Assembly: GCA_903903635.1 (NCBI GenBank)
Contig: CAIUZK010000193.1
Span: 1-40,413 of the forward strand
Source: an uncultured Bacteroidota bacterium
GTDB taxonomy: Bacteria > Bacteroidota > Bacteroidia > Chitinophagales > Chitinophagaceae
Direction of reading: 5' to 3'
Length of the DNA stretch: 40,413 nt
Positions 34,731 to 40,413 of this stretch are shown here, piece after piece. The notes under the pieces are model-generated. The model did not search any database and was not told the DNA's origin. It saw only the letters and a list, made by a program, of their open reading frames with translations. The position numbers and the translations under genes were made by a program. Each line of letters opens with the position of its first letter. Within the stretch, counting starts at the first letter, position 1.

Positions 34731-34983
34731 CTACACTACCACACTATCATATTTTCACATTCCCACATTCCCCTATTCCCCTATCACCTTATTCCCTTAC
34801 CACCTTATTCCCCCCTTCCCTTATCACCCTATCACCTTATTACCCTATCACCTTATTACCCTATTACCCTATTACCCTATTACCCTATTACCCTATCACC
34901 CTATCACCCTATTACCCTATTACCCAATTACCCTATCACCCTATTACCCTTATTACCCTATCACCCTATTACCCTTATCACCC
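34731..34983 (-). repeat. GGGTGATA/GGGTAATA tandem tract between two fucosidase genes
   Basis: Read on the - strand, about 28 units of GGGTGATA or GGGTAATA (8-9 bases) fill almost the whole gap between the two GH29 genes. The first unit supplies the last Gly codon and TGA stop of copy 2 (GGG TGA, 34983-34978). The tract degenerates towards copy 1. Stops occur in all sense frames. The unit differs by one base from the GGTTGATA units after the GT9 and tsaC genes when all are read in gene sense. Confidence 0.85.
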
Positions 34984-36438
34984 TTCCGCCTTTATCACCC
35001 ACACATAGTCTGTTACACTCTTCAGGTTTGCAGGTAGGATTATTTCCATTTTGTTGTTTACAGTGCTCCATTTCACTGCCTGCTTGCTGCCCAGCATGTG
35101 CAGCACTGTTTTCTTGCCAAAAGTTATCTCCGATAAGGTGATCTTATCCTTAGGAAATCCAAACAGGAATATGTACTTCGTTTTGCCATCCTTACTTTGC
35201 GTATAGCGCACGCTATCACCCTCTTTAAATACCTTGTACATTCTGCTGCCATATATAGCTTCGCCGTTTACCTTTATCCATGCGCCTATCTCCTTTAGGC
35301 GGGTATAGGCATTAGGGTCCAGTTCGCCATCGGGGCCGGGGCCAATATTGAGCAAGTAGTTGCCACCCTTGCTAACTATATCCACCAGTTTTTCTATTAT
35401 CTCTTTGCAGGGTTTGTAGGTGTCATTGGGCACATAGCTCCAGCTACTAGCCATCGTCATGCAGGTCTCCCAGGGATAGGGTAGTCCCTCCTTGGGTATT
35501 TCCTGTTCGGGTGTAAGGTAGTTTTGCTGCTCACCGGGTACATCGCGGTCTACAACTAACAGTTTTGGTTGCCTGGCCCTCACTTCCTTTACCAGGCGGG
35601 GCATATCAATATCCTGGCTTTGCGGATTGCGGCCAAACCTGCTGCCCTCATATTCCTCCAGCAATTGTGCATTAACTTTATCATCCGTCTTTTTGCGCAC
35701 CCAGCCCCCATCCAGCCATAGTATATCTATCCTGCCATAATCGCTTACCAGTTCGCCAATCTGGTTGTGGGTATAGTCGGTAAATTTCTTCCACTGCTCG
35801 GGATATTTCTTTATAGAGTAGTTGGCGTTGCGGTCGCTCATTGGGAATTTCTTCCACCAGTAGAAATCGCTGTTCCAATCTGGTTTGGAGAAATAGGCCC
35901 CAACCCAGAAGTTCTCTTTCCTGAAGGCGCTGAATATCTCTTTGGCCACATTGCTGCGTGCGTTGCTGGCAAAGGGTGTTTTAGTGCTGGTGATCTTATA
36001 GTCGGTATACCTGCTGTCGAACATACAAAAGCCATCGTGGTGCTTGGTGGTAAACACCATATACTTCATGCCCGCTTCTTTCGCTGCAGCCGCCCATTTC
36101 TCCGGGTTGAATTTAGAGGGGTTAAAAGTGGTTTGCAGACCCTGGTAGGCCTTTAGGTAATCGTTGTAGTTATCGGCTACGCCTGCTTTACGCGCACCGG
36201 TGGCCCAGCTCAGGTCTTCGGGGCAAATACTCCAGCTCTCCACGATGCCCCACTGGCTGTATGTGCCCCAGTGCATCAGCAACCCGAATTTCAGGTCCTG
36301 CCACTCTTCCAGCCTGTGCTGTATCGCAGTATCAGGGTCGGGGTAGTATTTGTTGTGGTCGGTTTGGGCATTAACCGCAAAGAAACTGCCTGCAAGAAGC
36401 ACGGGCAGTAGCCACTTTATTCGGGAGAAAAATATCAT
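34978..36438 (-). CDS. Alpha-L-fucosidase, GH29 (copy 2)
   Basis: 486 residues. The signal peptide (about 1-24, FFAVNAQ) precedes a GH29 barrel (about 35-380). Motifs: LKFGLLMHWGTYSQWGIVESW, AGMKYMVFTTKHHDGFCMFDS and the nucleophile region IDILWLDGGWV (Asp243). PYPWETCMTMASSWSY follows, and a C-terminal beta-sandwich ends VWVIKAEG. All core GH29 elements are present, so it is probably an active exo-fucosidase. It is the first gene of the leftward glycosidase cluster; no SusC/SusD, regulator or sulfatase lies next to it. Its stop codon lies in the repeat tract that follows, which may affect transcript continuity to copy 1. Confidence 0.92.
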   Translation of the reverse strand: MIFFSRIKWLLPVLLAGSFFAVNAQTDHNKYYPDPDTAIQHRLEEWQDLKFGLLMHWGTYSQWGIVESWSICPEDLSWATGARKAGVADNYNDYLKAYQGLQTTFNPSKFNPEKWAAAAKEAGMKYMVFTTKHHDGFCMFDSRYTDYKITSTKTPFASNARSNVAKEIFSAFRKENFWVGAYFSKPDWNSDFYWWKKFPMSDRNANYSIKKYPEQWKKFTDYTHNQIGELVSDYGRIDILWLDGGWVRKKTDDKVNAQLLEEYEGSRFGRNPQSQDIDMPRLVKEVRARQPKLLVVDRDVPGEQQNYLTPEQEIPKEGLPYPWETCMTMASSWSYVPNDTYKPCKEIIEKLVDIVSKGGNYLLNIGPGPDGELDPNAYTRLKEIGAWIKVNGEAIYGSRMYKVFKEGDSVRYTQSKDGKTKYIFLFGFPKDKITLSEITFGKKTVLHMLGSKQAVKWSTVNNKMEIILPANLKSVTDYVWVIKAEG

Positions 36439-36536
36439 TCGATGGATTTCTTTCGCCTAAAGTAATAAAGATGGGCGATTTGGGGTAATATGAGGCTGCG
36501 AATTACCGCTAATAGCCGGGATTGGTCATCTCTTAC

Positions 36537-37181
36537 TCAAAAATGCCACTCCTTTTGCCACCGCCTTAATATATAGTCCTCAACAAGCAGGATAACATCA
36601 TCGGGGTTATCGGCATTGTGGGCCTCGTGCTGGTATAGGTTGGCGCCTGCCGGGGTGAGCAGTATGCGGTCGTGCAGTTGGTTACGGTTGCAGTATTGCA
36701 TCACCGGGTTCCAGAGATGTCGCCAGAAAGAATCGGTAACACCCCTGGTGAGGTATACGTTTTTTATGCCCGGGTTGTTTTGCAGCAACCGTACAATATC
36801 CACATACTCAAAATCATCAAAGTTATACTCCAGCGCATCATCCGACATGCTGGCCAGTATTTTGTTGTGTTCCTTATTGCCGGCATCGGCATCATCTACG
36901 GCGCTAATGAGGTCGGTAAGGGCTATGCGGTGTTTTTTGCAAAAGAGTTTCCAATCCACGGGGTTGGCATGTAGCAGTCCTGGTTCGTTGTATATCCTGG
37001 GTAGCACATCCCAGAAGCTGTTGCTCCTGTTGCCCTTTGCATCCAGTATGCGGCCATAAAACCATTGTGCAGTATTGGCATCAGGCCATTCAGGGCAGAA
37101 GGTGCCCACTATCAGGGTTTCGGGCTCAAAATCGAGCCGGTCGAGATTCAGGTCTTTTTTAAATTTATGATTGCAGGGCAT
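36537..37181 (-). CDS. Uracil-DNA-glycosylase-fold protein
   Basis: 214 residues from the ATG at 37181; an ATG at 37202 would add MFIFGAI. The N-terminal part carries LIVGTFCPEWPDANTAQWFYG and NSFWDVLPRI, the order of motifs in the uracil-DNA-glycosylase superfamily (a G-T-F/P-P-style first loop, then N-x-F-W). Further on VYLTRGVTDSFWRHLW and LLTPAGANLYQHE resemble the second active-site segment (H/N-P-S-P-like). No named subfamily was recognised, and catalytic residues are not certain. Cytoplasmic; possible role in base-excision repair or RNA/DNA editing. It follows the lipoprotein gene by 63 bases. Confidence 0.65.
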   Translation of the reverse strand: MPCNHKFKKDLNLDRLDFEPETLIVGTFCPEWPDANTAQWFYGRILDAKGNRSNSFWDVLPRIYNEPGLLHANPVDWKLFCKKHRIALTDLISAVDDADAGNKEHNKILASMSDDALEYNFDDFEYVDIVRLLQNNPGIKNVYLTRGVTDSFWRHLWNPVMQYCNRNQLHDRILLTPAGANLYQHEAHNADNPDDVILLVEDYILRRWQKEWHF

Positions 37182-37244
37182 AATTGCCCCAAAAATAAAC
37201 AATTCCCGTACTGATTCAGGCGGCTTGTTTTTGTATTTGGGTTA

Positions 37245-37676
37245 TTATTGTTTGGTAAGAAATACCCATTCCACATGGTGGCCTCCGGTTGTAGCTGTAT
37301 CTTTAACTTCAAAGCTTGTAGACGAAATGGAAATTATCTGTGCATAAGAAGGTATAGCGCCGGCAGCCGTATCTGTGGTTTTGATGTAAGTATTGTTGTT
37401 GGTTAATTCCCAGGTGCCTTTGCTCCATGGAGCACCATAGTAGGTGCCAATAACGGTACCATCGGAATTGTATTTCAGTACCTGATGAGGAAATGAGGTG
37501 TCTGAAAACATCTCGTTTGCGTCCATTATGCCATTTAAGTTAGTATCAATATATACTTTGGAATATGCCCATGAGCCTATAATGGCAGTTGAAACCGGTG
37601 TGCTGCCACCTGGCTTTTTGCACGATAGTGCTGCAATGATAAGGAGGAGGGCGATAACGCTGATTTGCTTAATCAT
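37245..37676 (-). CDS. Lipocalin-like lipoprotein with EF-hand-like loop
   Basis: 143 residues from the ATG at 37676 (MIKQISVIALLLI); the ATG at 37715 adds 13 polar residues and is unlikely. The lipobox ALSC marks a lipoprotein with Lys after the Cys, typical of surface-exported Bacteroidota lipoproteins (inference). The mature domain begins IIGSWAYSKVYID and ends VEWVFLTKQ, a strand pattern like lipocalin-like DUFs. DTNLNGIMDANE is a canonical 12-residue calcium-loop pattern (D-x-N-x-N-G-x-x-D-x-x-E). Function unknown. No terminator was recognised between it and the UDG-like gene. Confidence 0.65.
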   Translation of the reverse strand: MIKQISVIALLLIIAALSCKKPGGSTPVSTAIIGSWAYSKVYIDTNLNGIMDANEMFSDTSFPHQVLKYNSDGTVIGTYYGAPWSKGTWELTNNNTYIKTTDTAAGAIPSYAQIISISSTSFEVKDTATTGGHHVEWVFLTKQ

Positions 37677-37785
37677 ATTATTTGATGGATTTAAGTTGGT
37701 AAAATGTTTTATCATTATGAAGGTAAATAAAATATTTTAATCCGAAAAATTATTGAACCACATAGGGCAATGTCATTAAATTAGG

Positions 37786-37832
37786 GAAGTCCGTAGGACT
37801 TCAATGTTTGTAGCCGCCAGTGAAACTGGCGG
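37786..37832. repeat. Pair of perfect mini-palindromes with 3-base loops
   Basis: GAAGTCC-GTA-GGACTTC (37786-37802) and CCGCCAGT-GAA-ACTGGCGG (37814-37832), 11 bases apart. They lie in the gap between the peroxiredoxin and lipoprotein genes. They share the architecture of the 13862-13940 cluster but not the sequence. No T-runs follow, so they are better read as interspersed palindromic repeats than as terminators. The rest of the gap 37677-38008 holds only the prx terminator. Confidence 0.6.
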
Positions 37833-37948
37833 AAATCAGACGTAAAGACCGCCCGTAGTGGGTCGAATGTACTCTGCGATATACCGGGGTTGCTTAACTT
37901 TTTGACATTGCATATAGGGATCTGATGGATGGGCAGGCTATATAAAGC

Positions 37949-37990
37949 AATGGCTACAACAGCCCTGCAAGCGGGGTTATTGTAGCCATT
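37949..37990 (-). terminator. Terminator of the peroxiredoxin gene
   Basis: AATGGCTACAA (37949-37959) pairs with TTGTAGCCATT (37980-37990), an 11-base-pair stem with an inner GCCC/GGGG stem. It begins 19 bases after the prx stop (38009) on the - strand. It shares the TGGCTA/TAGCCA core with the acs terminator. Confidence 0.65.
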
Positions 37991-38008
37991 AGTATCAGGT
38001 TAGATCAA

Positions 38009-38644
38009 TTAGTGAGCGTGTGCACCCAGGTATTCTGCAATACCCGCTGCAGTGGCCTTTAATCCTTCTTTTTTAGTATTCCAGTTGGCAGGGCAAACCT
38101 CACCATTCTCTTCATGGAAGTTAAGCGCATCAACCATTCTTATAGCCTCATCTACGTTGCGGCCCAGTGGCAGATCGTTGATGAGAGAATGACGCACTAC
38201 TCCGTTTTTGTCTATTAGGAACAGGCCACGATAAGCCACCGGATTGCCTTCAAATGCCAGGCCCTTATCGGTAGTGGTATAGTTGCCGGCAAGTACACCG
38301 TAATTTATGGAGATCATTTTAGAAAAGTCGGCTACTATTGGGTAGGTAACACCCTTGATGCCGCCTTTATTACGCTCGGTATTGAGCCATGCCCAATGCG
38401 AAAATTTAGAATCTACCGAGCAGGCTACTACTGCAGTATCTCTTTTCTCAAATTCGGCCAGTTGCTCCTGGAAAGCGATCAGCTCGGTAGGACACACAAA
38501 GGTGAAATCCATAGGGTAGAAGAAGAAGATTACATTTTTCTTGCCAATAAATTGATCCAGAGAAAAATTTTCAACAAATTCACCGCCATTCACAACGGCT
38601 TCTTCACTAAAATAAGGGGCCTTTTTGCCAGTTAAAACGTTCAT
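38009..38644 (-). CDS. Typical 2-Cys peroxiredoxin (Prx1/AhpC type)
   Basis: 211 residues. It reduces hydrogen peroxide and organic peroxides in the cytoplasm through the peroxidatic Cys51 in FTFVCPTELIAFQ. The resolving Cys184 is in EVCPANW. The conserved VDSKFSHWAWLN and GVLRHSLINDLPLGRN-type motif (VVRHSLINDLPLGRN) are both present. The C-terminus after the VCP motif is of usual length. Monocistronic. A TAATTTTG element (38666-38673, - strand) lies 21 bases upstream, with a near-perfect dyad centred on ACCGGT at 38676-38692 that may be a regulator site. Confidence 0.94.
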   Translation of the reverse strand: MNVLTGKKAPYFSEEAVVNGGEFVENFSLDQFIGKKNVIFFFYPMDFTFVCPTELIAFQEQLAEFEKRDTAVVACSVDSKFSHWAWLNTERNKGGIKGVTYPIVADFSKMISINYGVLAGNYTTTDKGLAFEGNPVAYRGLFLIDKNGVVRHSLINDLPLGRNVDEAIRMVDALNFHEENGEVCPANWNTKKEGLKATAAGIAEYLGAHAH

Positions 38645-38665
38645 TTCAAATAATTTTTATTTGCG

Positions 38666-38692
38666 CAAAATTAATCTTTAAACCGGTTAAAG
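38666..38692 (-). promoter_or_regulatory. Promoter and dyad upstream of the peroxiredoxin gene
   Basis: TAATTTTG on the - strand (38666-38673) exactly matches TAnnTTTG. Immediately upstream CTTTAA-A-CCGG-TTAAAG (38676-38692) is a dyad with one extra base, lying where a repressor or activator could bind. Operator function is inference. Confidence 0.45.
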
Positions 38693-39220
38693 AAAAGAAC
38701 CAACAGCAGGCGCAGCCCTTAAACAGGCAAAAAACGACCGCATTTTTACCCGGATATCCTGAAACCCGCTCTGGTAGCGGTTTTTAAACGGCTTTATTTG
38801 TGTAGATGGTGTTATAGAGGATTTCTATATTGGGGGGAGGGGAGTGAGGAAACATGTATTGCTGTCTCAGGCGGAGCGGGCAGAAAAGTGCTGCCTTGTC
38901 GGGGCTGGAAAAATGAGTTATAGTACATTAATTGGACTTCGGTACCCTGATTCCAGGAGTCCCGCAGAAATGCGGAGACTCGCCAAGGACTAAAAAAGCA
39001 TTCAGATTTCAATCTGAATGCTTTCCCTGTGGGAGCACACGCACCAATTATTTGTTATACCAATGAACGAATTCAGCCCTGAGTCAATACCGGATTGAGT
39101 CCTGTAAATATTTTGATGTTTGTTGATGTTTGTTGATTTTGATAGTTGTGCGTAGCAAACCACCACCTTTCCACCACCAGGGCTATTTTTATTGATAAAA
39201 AATGAGCACAAAATTATCTA
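38693..39220. other. Structured intergenic region without a convincing gene
   Basis: About 530 bases. It holds a bulged hairpin followed by TTTTT on the + strand (38762-38785) and a G-rich run (about 38831-38845). It also holds GGCAG/CTGCC (about 38879-38895) and GAGTC-CCGCA-GAAA-TGCGG-A-GACTC (38957-38981), a two-part stem closed by a GAAA tetraloop. A strong hairpin follows at 38995-39024. Just after it, CCCTGTGGGAGCACAC (39025-39040) resembles the 3' half of a tRNA (T-stem and acceptor end), though no full tRNA could be folded. Open frames here look non-coding. It could be a non-coding RNA or an old insertion boundary. Confidence 0.45.
38995..39024 (-). terminator. Strong intrinsic terminator, leftward
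   Basis: AAAGCATTCAGATT and AATCTGAATGCTTT (38995-39024) form a 13-14-base-pair stem with a 2-4-base loop. On the - strand it is followed by a run of six T. It would end leftward transcripts from the SEFIR gene, about 197 bases after its stop. Confidence 0.75.
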
Positions 39221-40039
39221 TTAAAACAATGGCTTTTTCCCAATTGCAGGTTTTTTATATTTAGGCTCTTCATGAATGTCTCTTAATAATTCATGCATAA
39301 ATTTCTCCTCGAATTGTAAATCATCCTTCATGTCAACATATTTTCTTCCTCTTAATGCTGTTGGAATAGCATCAGCTTCCGAACCGCTTCTGAATAAAGG
39401 GATAAATTTTGATGTTGTAATGCCATCAGAGAGAATTTCACTTGTAATTATTGAATATTCATACCCTACTCCACCTGTTAGGTTCTCCGTTTTTTTCTTG
39501 TAATTCGGTGTCATTACACAAATAACTCTTTGTGATTTAGTAATTGATTTTTCCATAAAATGAGGCAGAGGCTTACCTAATGGACCCAAATCCCACTTAT
39601 CTAAAATTACATCTACACCGTTTTCAAGAAGTTTGGTTGCTAAATTAAGAACCCAAGTTTCGTGTTCTGGGCTATCCCATGAATATGAAACAAATACAGT
39701 AGGAATAACTTCACCGATAGTATCCGATTCTTTTAAAGTCTCATCTTGATTTGGCTTAATCAATTTATCAGACGCAAGTATTGGAGTTGTCTTAGATACC
39801 GAGTCAAAAATGAGCCCCTCTTTTACTGCATTTTGAGACACTGTATTGTCTTCAATGTATAACTGAACATTTACATAAAATTCTTTTCGTTTCTCTTCAT
39901 CTAAATGGTTTATTAAATCATTATAGTAGTCAACACGGCTTGTAGATAATTCCTTTTTCCTTCTATACTCAATATAATTTGTAGGTTTTAGCACATATAA
40001 TTTGTGAATTATCTTGTCCATTTTATTTGGAAATGTCAA
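39221..40039 (-). CDS. SEFIR/TIR-like domain protein
   Basis: 272 residues; an ATG at 40021 is an alternative start. Residues 1-110 are a polar, partly helical N-terminal region of unknown family. Residues about 113-258 are a SEFIR domain: VFVSYSWDSPEHETWVLNLA (box 1), DVILDKWDLGPLGKPLPHFM (box 2), SQRVICVMTPNYKKK and GVGYEYSIITSEIL with Glu194. Bacterial SEFIR proteins include single-gene anti-phage defence factors, TIR relatives that deplete NAD after infection; whether this one does is not shown. No sensor partner or transposase lies next to it. Base composition is clearly more A+T-rich than the genes to its left, which suggests acquisition by transfer. Confidence 0.8.
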   Translation of the reverse strand: MTFPNKMDKIIHKLYVLKPTNYIEYRRKKELSTSRVDYYNDLINHLDEEKRKEFYVNVQLYIEDNTVSQNAVKEGLIFDSVSKTTPILASDKLIKPNQDETLKESDTIGEVIPTVFVSYSWDSPEHETWVLNLATKLLENGVDVILDKWDLGPLGKPLPHFMEKSITKSQRVICVMTPNYKKKTENLTGGVGYEYSIITSEILSDGITTSKFIPLFRSGSEADAIPTALRGRKYVDMKDDLQFEEKFMHELLRDIHEEPKYKKPAIGKKPLF

Positions 40040-40134
40040 CTTAATAATTTACCTTTGACCTGATTTCGCCTGTAAATATAAAATAATTAATATAATTAAA
40101 CAGCAAATTCCAAAATACAGTGCAGAGAACACAT
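40040..40134. other. A+T-rich upstream region of the SEFIR gene
   Basis: A leader of about 95 bases, very A+T-rich. No exact TAnnTTTG was found on the - strand. The two 103-base repeats begin just upstream of it. Confidence 0.4.
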
Positions 40135-40237
40135 AATTGCACACTCAACCCCAAAATGCGCAATTATCAGTATCTAAAAGATTGATTATCAATATAAAAT
40201 TGTGCAACAAAATATTTTTTGCGCAGTGTGCAATTTC
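40135..40237. repeat. 103-base nested-palindrome element, copy 1
   Basis: The ends AATTGCACAC (40135-40144) and GTGTGCAATT (40226-40235) are a perfect 10-base inverted repeat. Inside are TGCGCAA (40157-40163) and TTGCGCA (40219-40225), then ATTGATTATCAAT near the middle. Five TGC-x-CA/TGTGCA-type half-sites occur in all. About 92% identical to copy 2 in the same orientation. No coding potential. It looks like a non-autonomous palindromic element or a multi-site regulatory sequence. Confidence 0.75.
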
Positions 40238-40286
40238 CTGACAATCCGCGAAATCCTTTAATCCCATTAATCCGCGATTCAAACAA

Positions 40287-40389
40287 AATTGCACACCTAA
40301 CCCCAAAATGCGCAATTATCAGTATCTAAAAGCTTGATTATCAATATTAAAGTGCGCAACAAAATATTTTTTGCGCACTGTGCAATTTC
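40287..40389. repeat. 103-base nested-palindrome element, copy 2
   Basis: Same length and order of parts as copy 1, starting 152 bases further right. There are about eight differences, including compensatory-looking changes in the half-sites (TTGTGCAA to GTGCGCAA). The end repeat is 9 of 10 here. The 49 bases between copies hold two ATCCGCGA motifs around AATCCTTTAATCCC. The window ends 24 bases after this copy, so more copies may follow. Confidence 0.75.
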
Positions 40390-40413
40390 GAGTGATGCCA
40401 AACTCGATCATAT

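Noticed and set aside
34731-34983. CRISPR array or telomere-like repeat
   Set aside because: Units are contiguous 8-9-mers without spacers, and lie between two genes far from any chromosome end.
34650-35141. Proline/leucine/tyrosine repeat protein on the + strand
   Set aside because: It is the + strand reading of the GGGTGATA array and of the end of fucosidase copy 2; no start signal.
39002-39211. 69-residue open frame on the - strand downstream of the SEFIR gene
   Set aside because: It runs into the terminator hairpin and its sequence has no protein-like pattern; better explained as non-coding DNA.
40135-40389. CRISPR repeats or integron attC sites
   Set aside because: Only two 103-base copies with 49 bases between them, and no cas genes or integrase. 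The canonical attC core sites were not found.

Overview
The window looks like chromosomal DNA of a Bacteroidota bacterium, most likely a Chitinophagaceae-type relative (placement inferred, not measured). Signs are a C-terminal type IX secretion sorting domain on the first secreted protein, a tandem trio of DUF1573 proteins, several TAnnTTTG promoter elements, many short secreted proteins with Bacteroidota-style signal peptides, and a run of glycoside hydrolases. No rRNA, complete tRNA, CRISPR array or prophage was seen.

Layout. 1-1044: the last 38 codons of an IS630-type transposase, then about 900 bases without a convincing gene but dense in palindromes. 1045-5389 (+): kelch-like T9SS-secreted protein, a GT-C-like membrane protein, Pcm. 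5555-7238 (-): three DUF1573 paralogues. 7521-13747: EamA transporter (-), GT9 glycosyltransferase, TsaC, secreted M14 metallopeptidase (all +), SET-domain protein (-), secreted/outer-membrane protein (+). 13961-15438 (-): two-helix protein and a DUF5009/HGSNAT-like acyltransferase. 15712-15894 (+): a 60-codon gene resembling a truncated LuxR helix-turn-helix, with its own terminator. 16001-20620 (-): two secreted amidohydrolase-family proteins, in which two of three domains have lost the HxH metal motif. 20764-23205 (-): ArsC/YffB-like protein and acetyl-CoA synthetase. 23429-24905: two secreted proteins. 24907-36438 (-): five-gene carbohydrate-degradation cluster (two GH29 fucosidases, a frameshifted GH38-like enzyme, a DUF4838 protein, a GH3 with a PA14 insert) without SusC/SusD. 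36537-38644 (-): uracil-DNA-glycosylase-like protein, lipoprotein, 2-Cys peroxiredoxin. 38645-40413: structured non-coding DNA, a SEFIR-domain protein (-), and two 103-base direct repeats at the right edge.

How the parts fit. The glycosidase cluster would act in the periplasm or at the surface on a fucose-containing, perhaps mannose-containing, glycan; the HGSNAT-like protein may work in amino-sugar handling. Acs, TsaC, Pcm and the peroxiredoxin are housekeeping. The SEFIR protein is the only defence-like gene.

Most unusual signals: (1) short tandem arrays with near-identical sense units (GGTTGATA / GGGTGATA) that begin at, or supply, the stop codon of the upstream gene; (2) a 103-base nested-palindrome element in two copies near the SEFIR gene, with a likely diverged copy at the opposite end of the window; (3) a one-base frameshift plus an Asn at the presumed nucleophile position in the GH38-like enzyme; (4) TAnnTTTG promoter elements 4-7 bases upstream of start codons, implying leaderless mRNAs.
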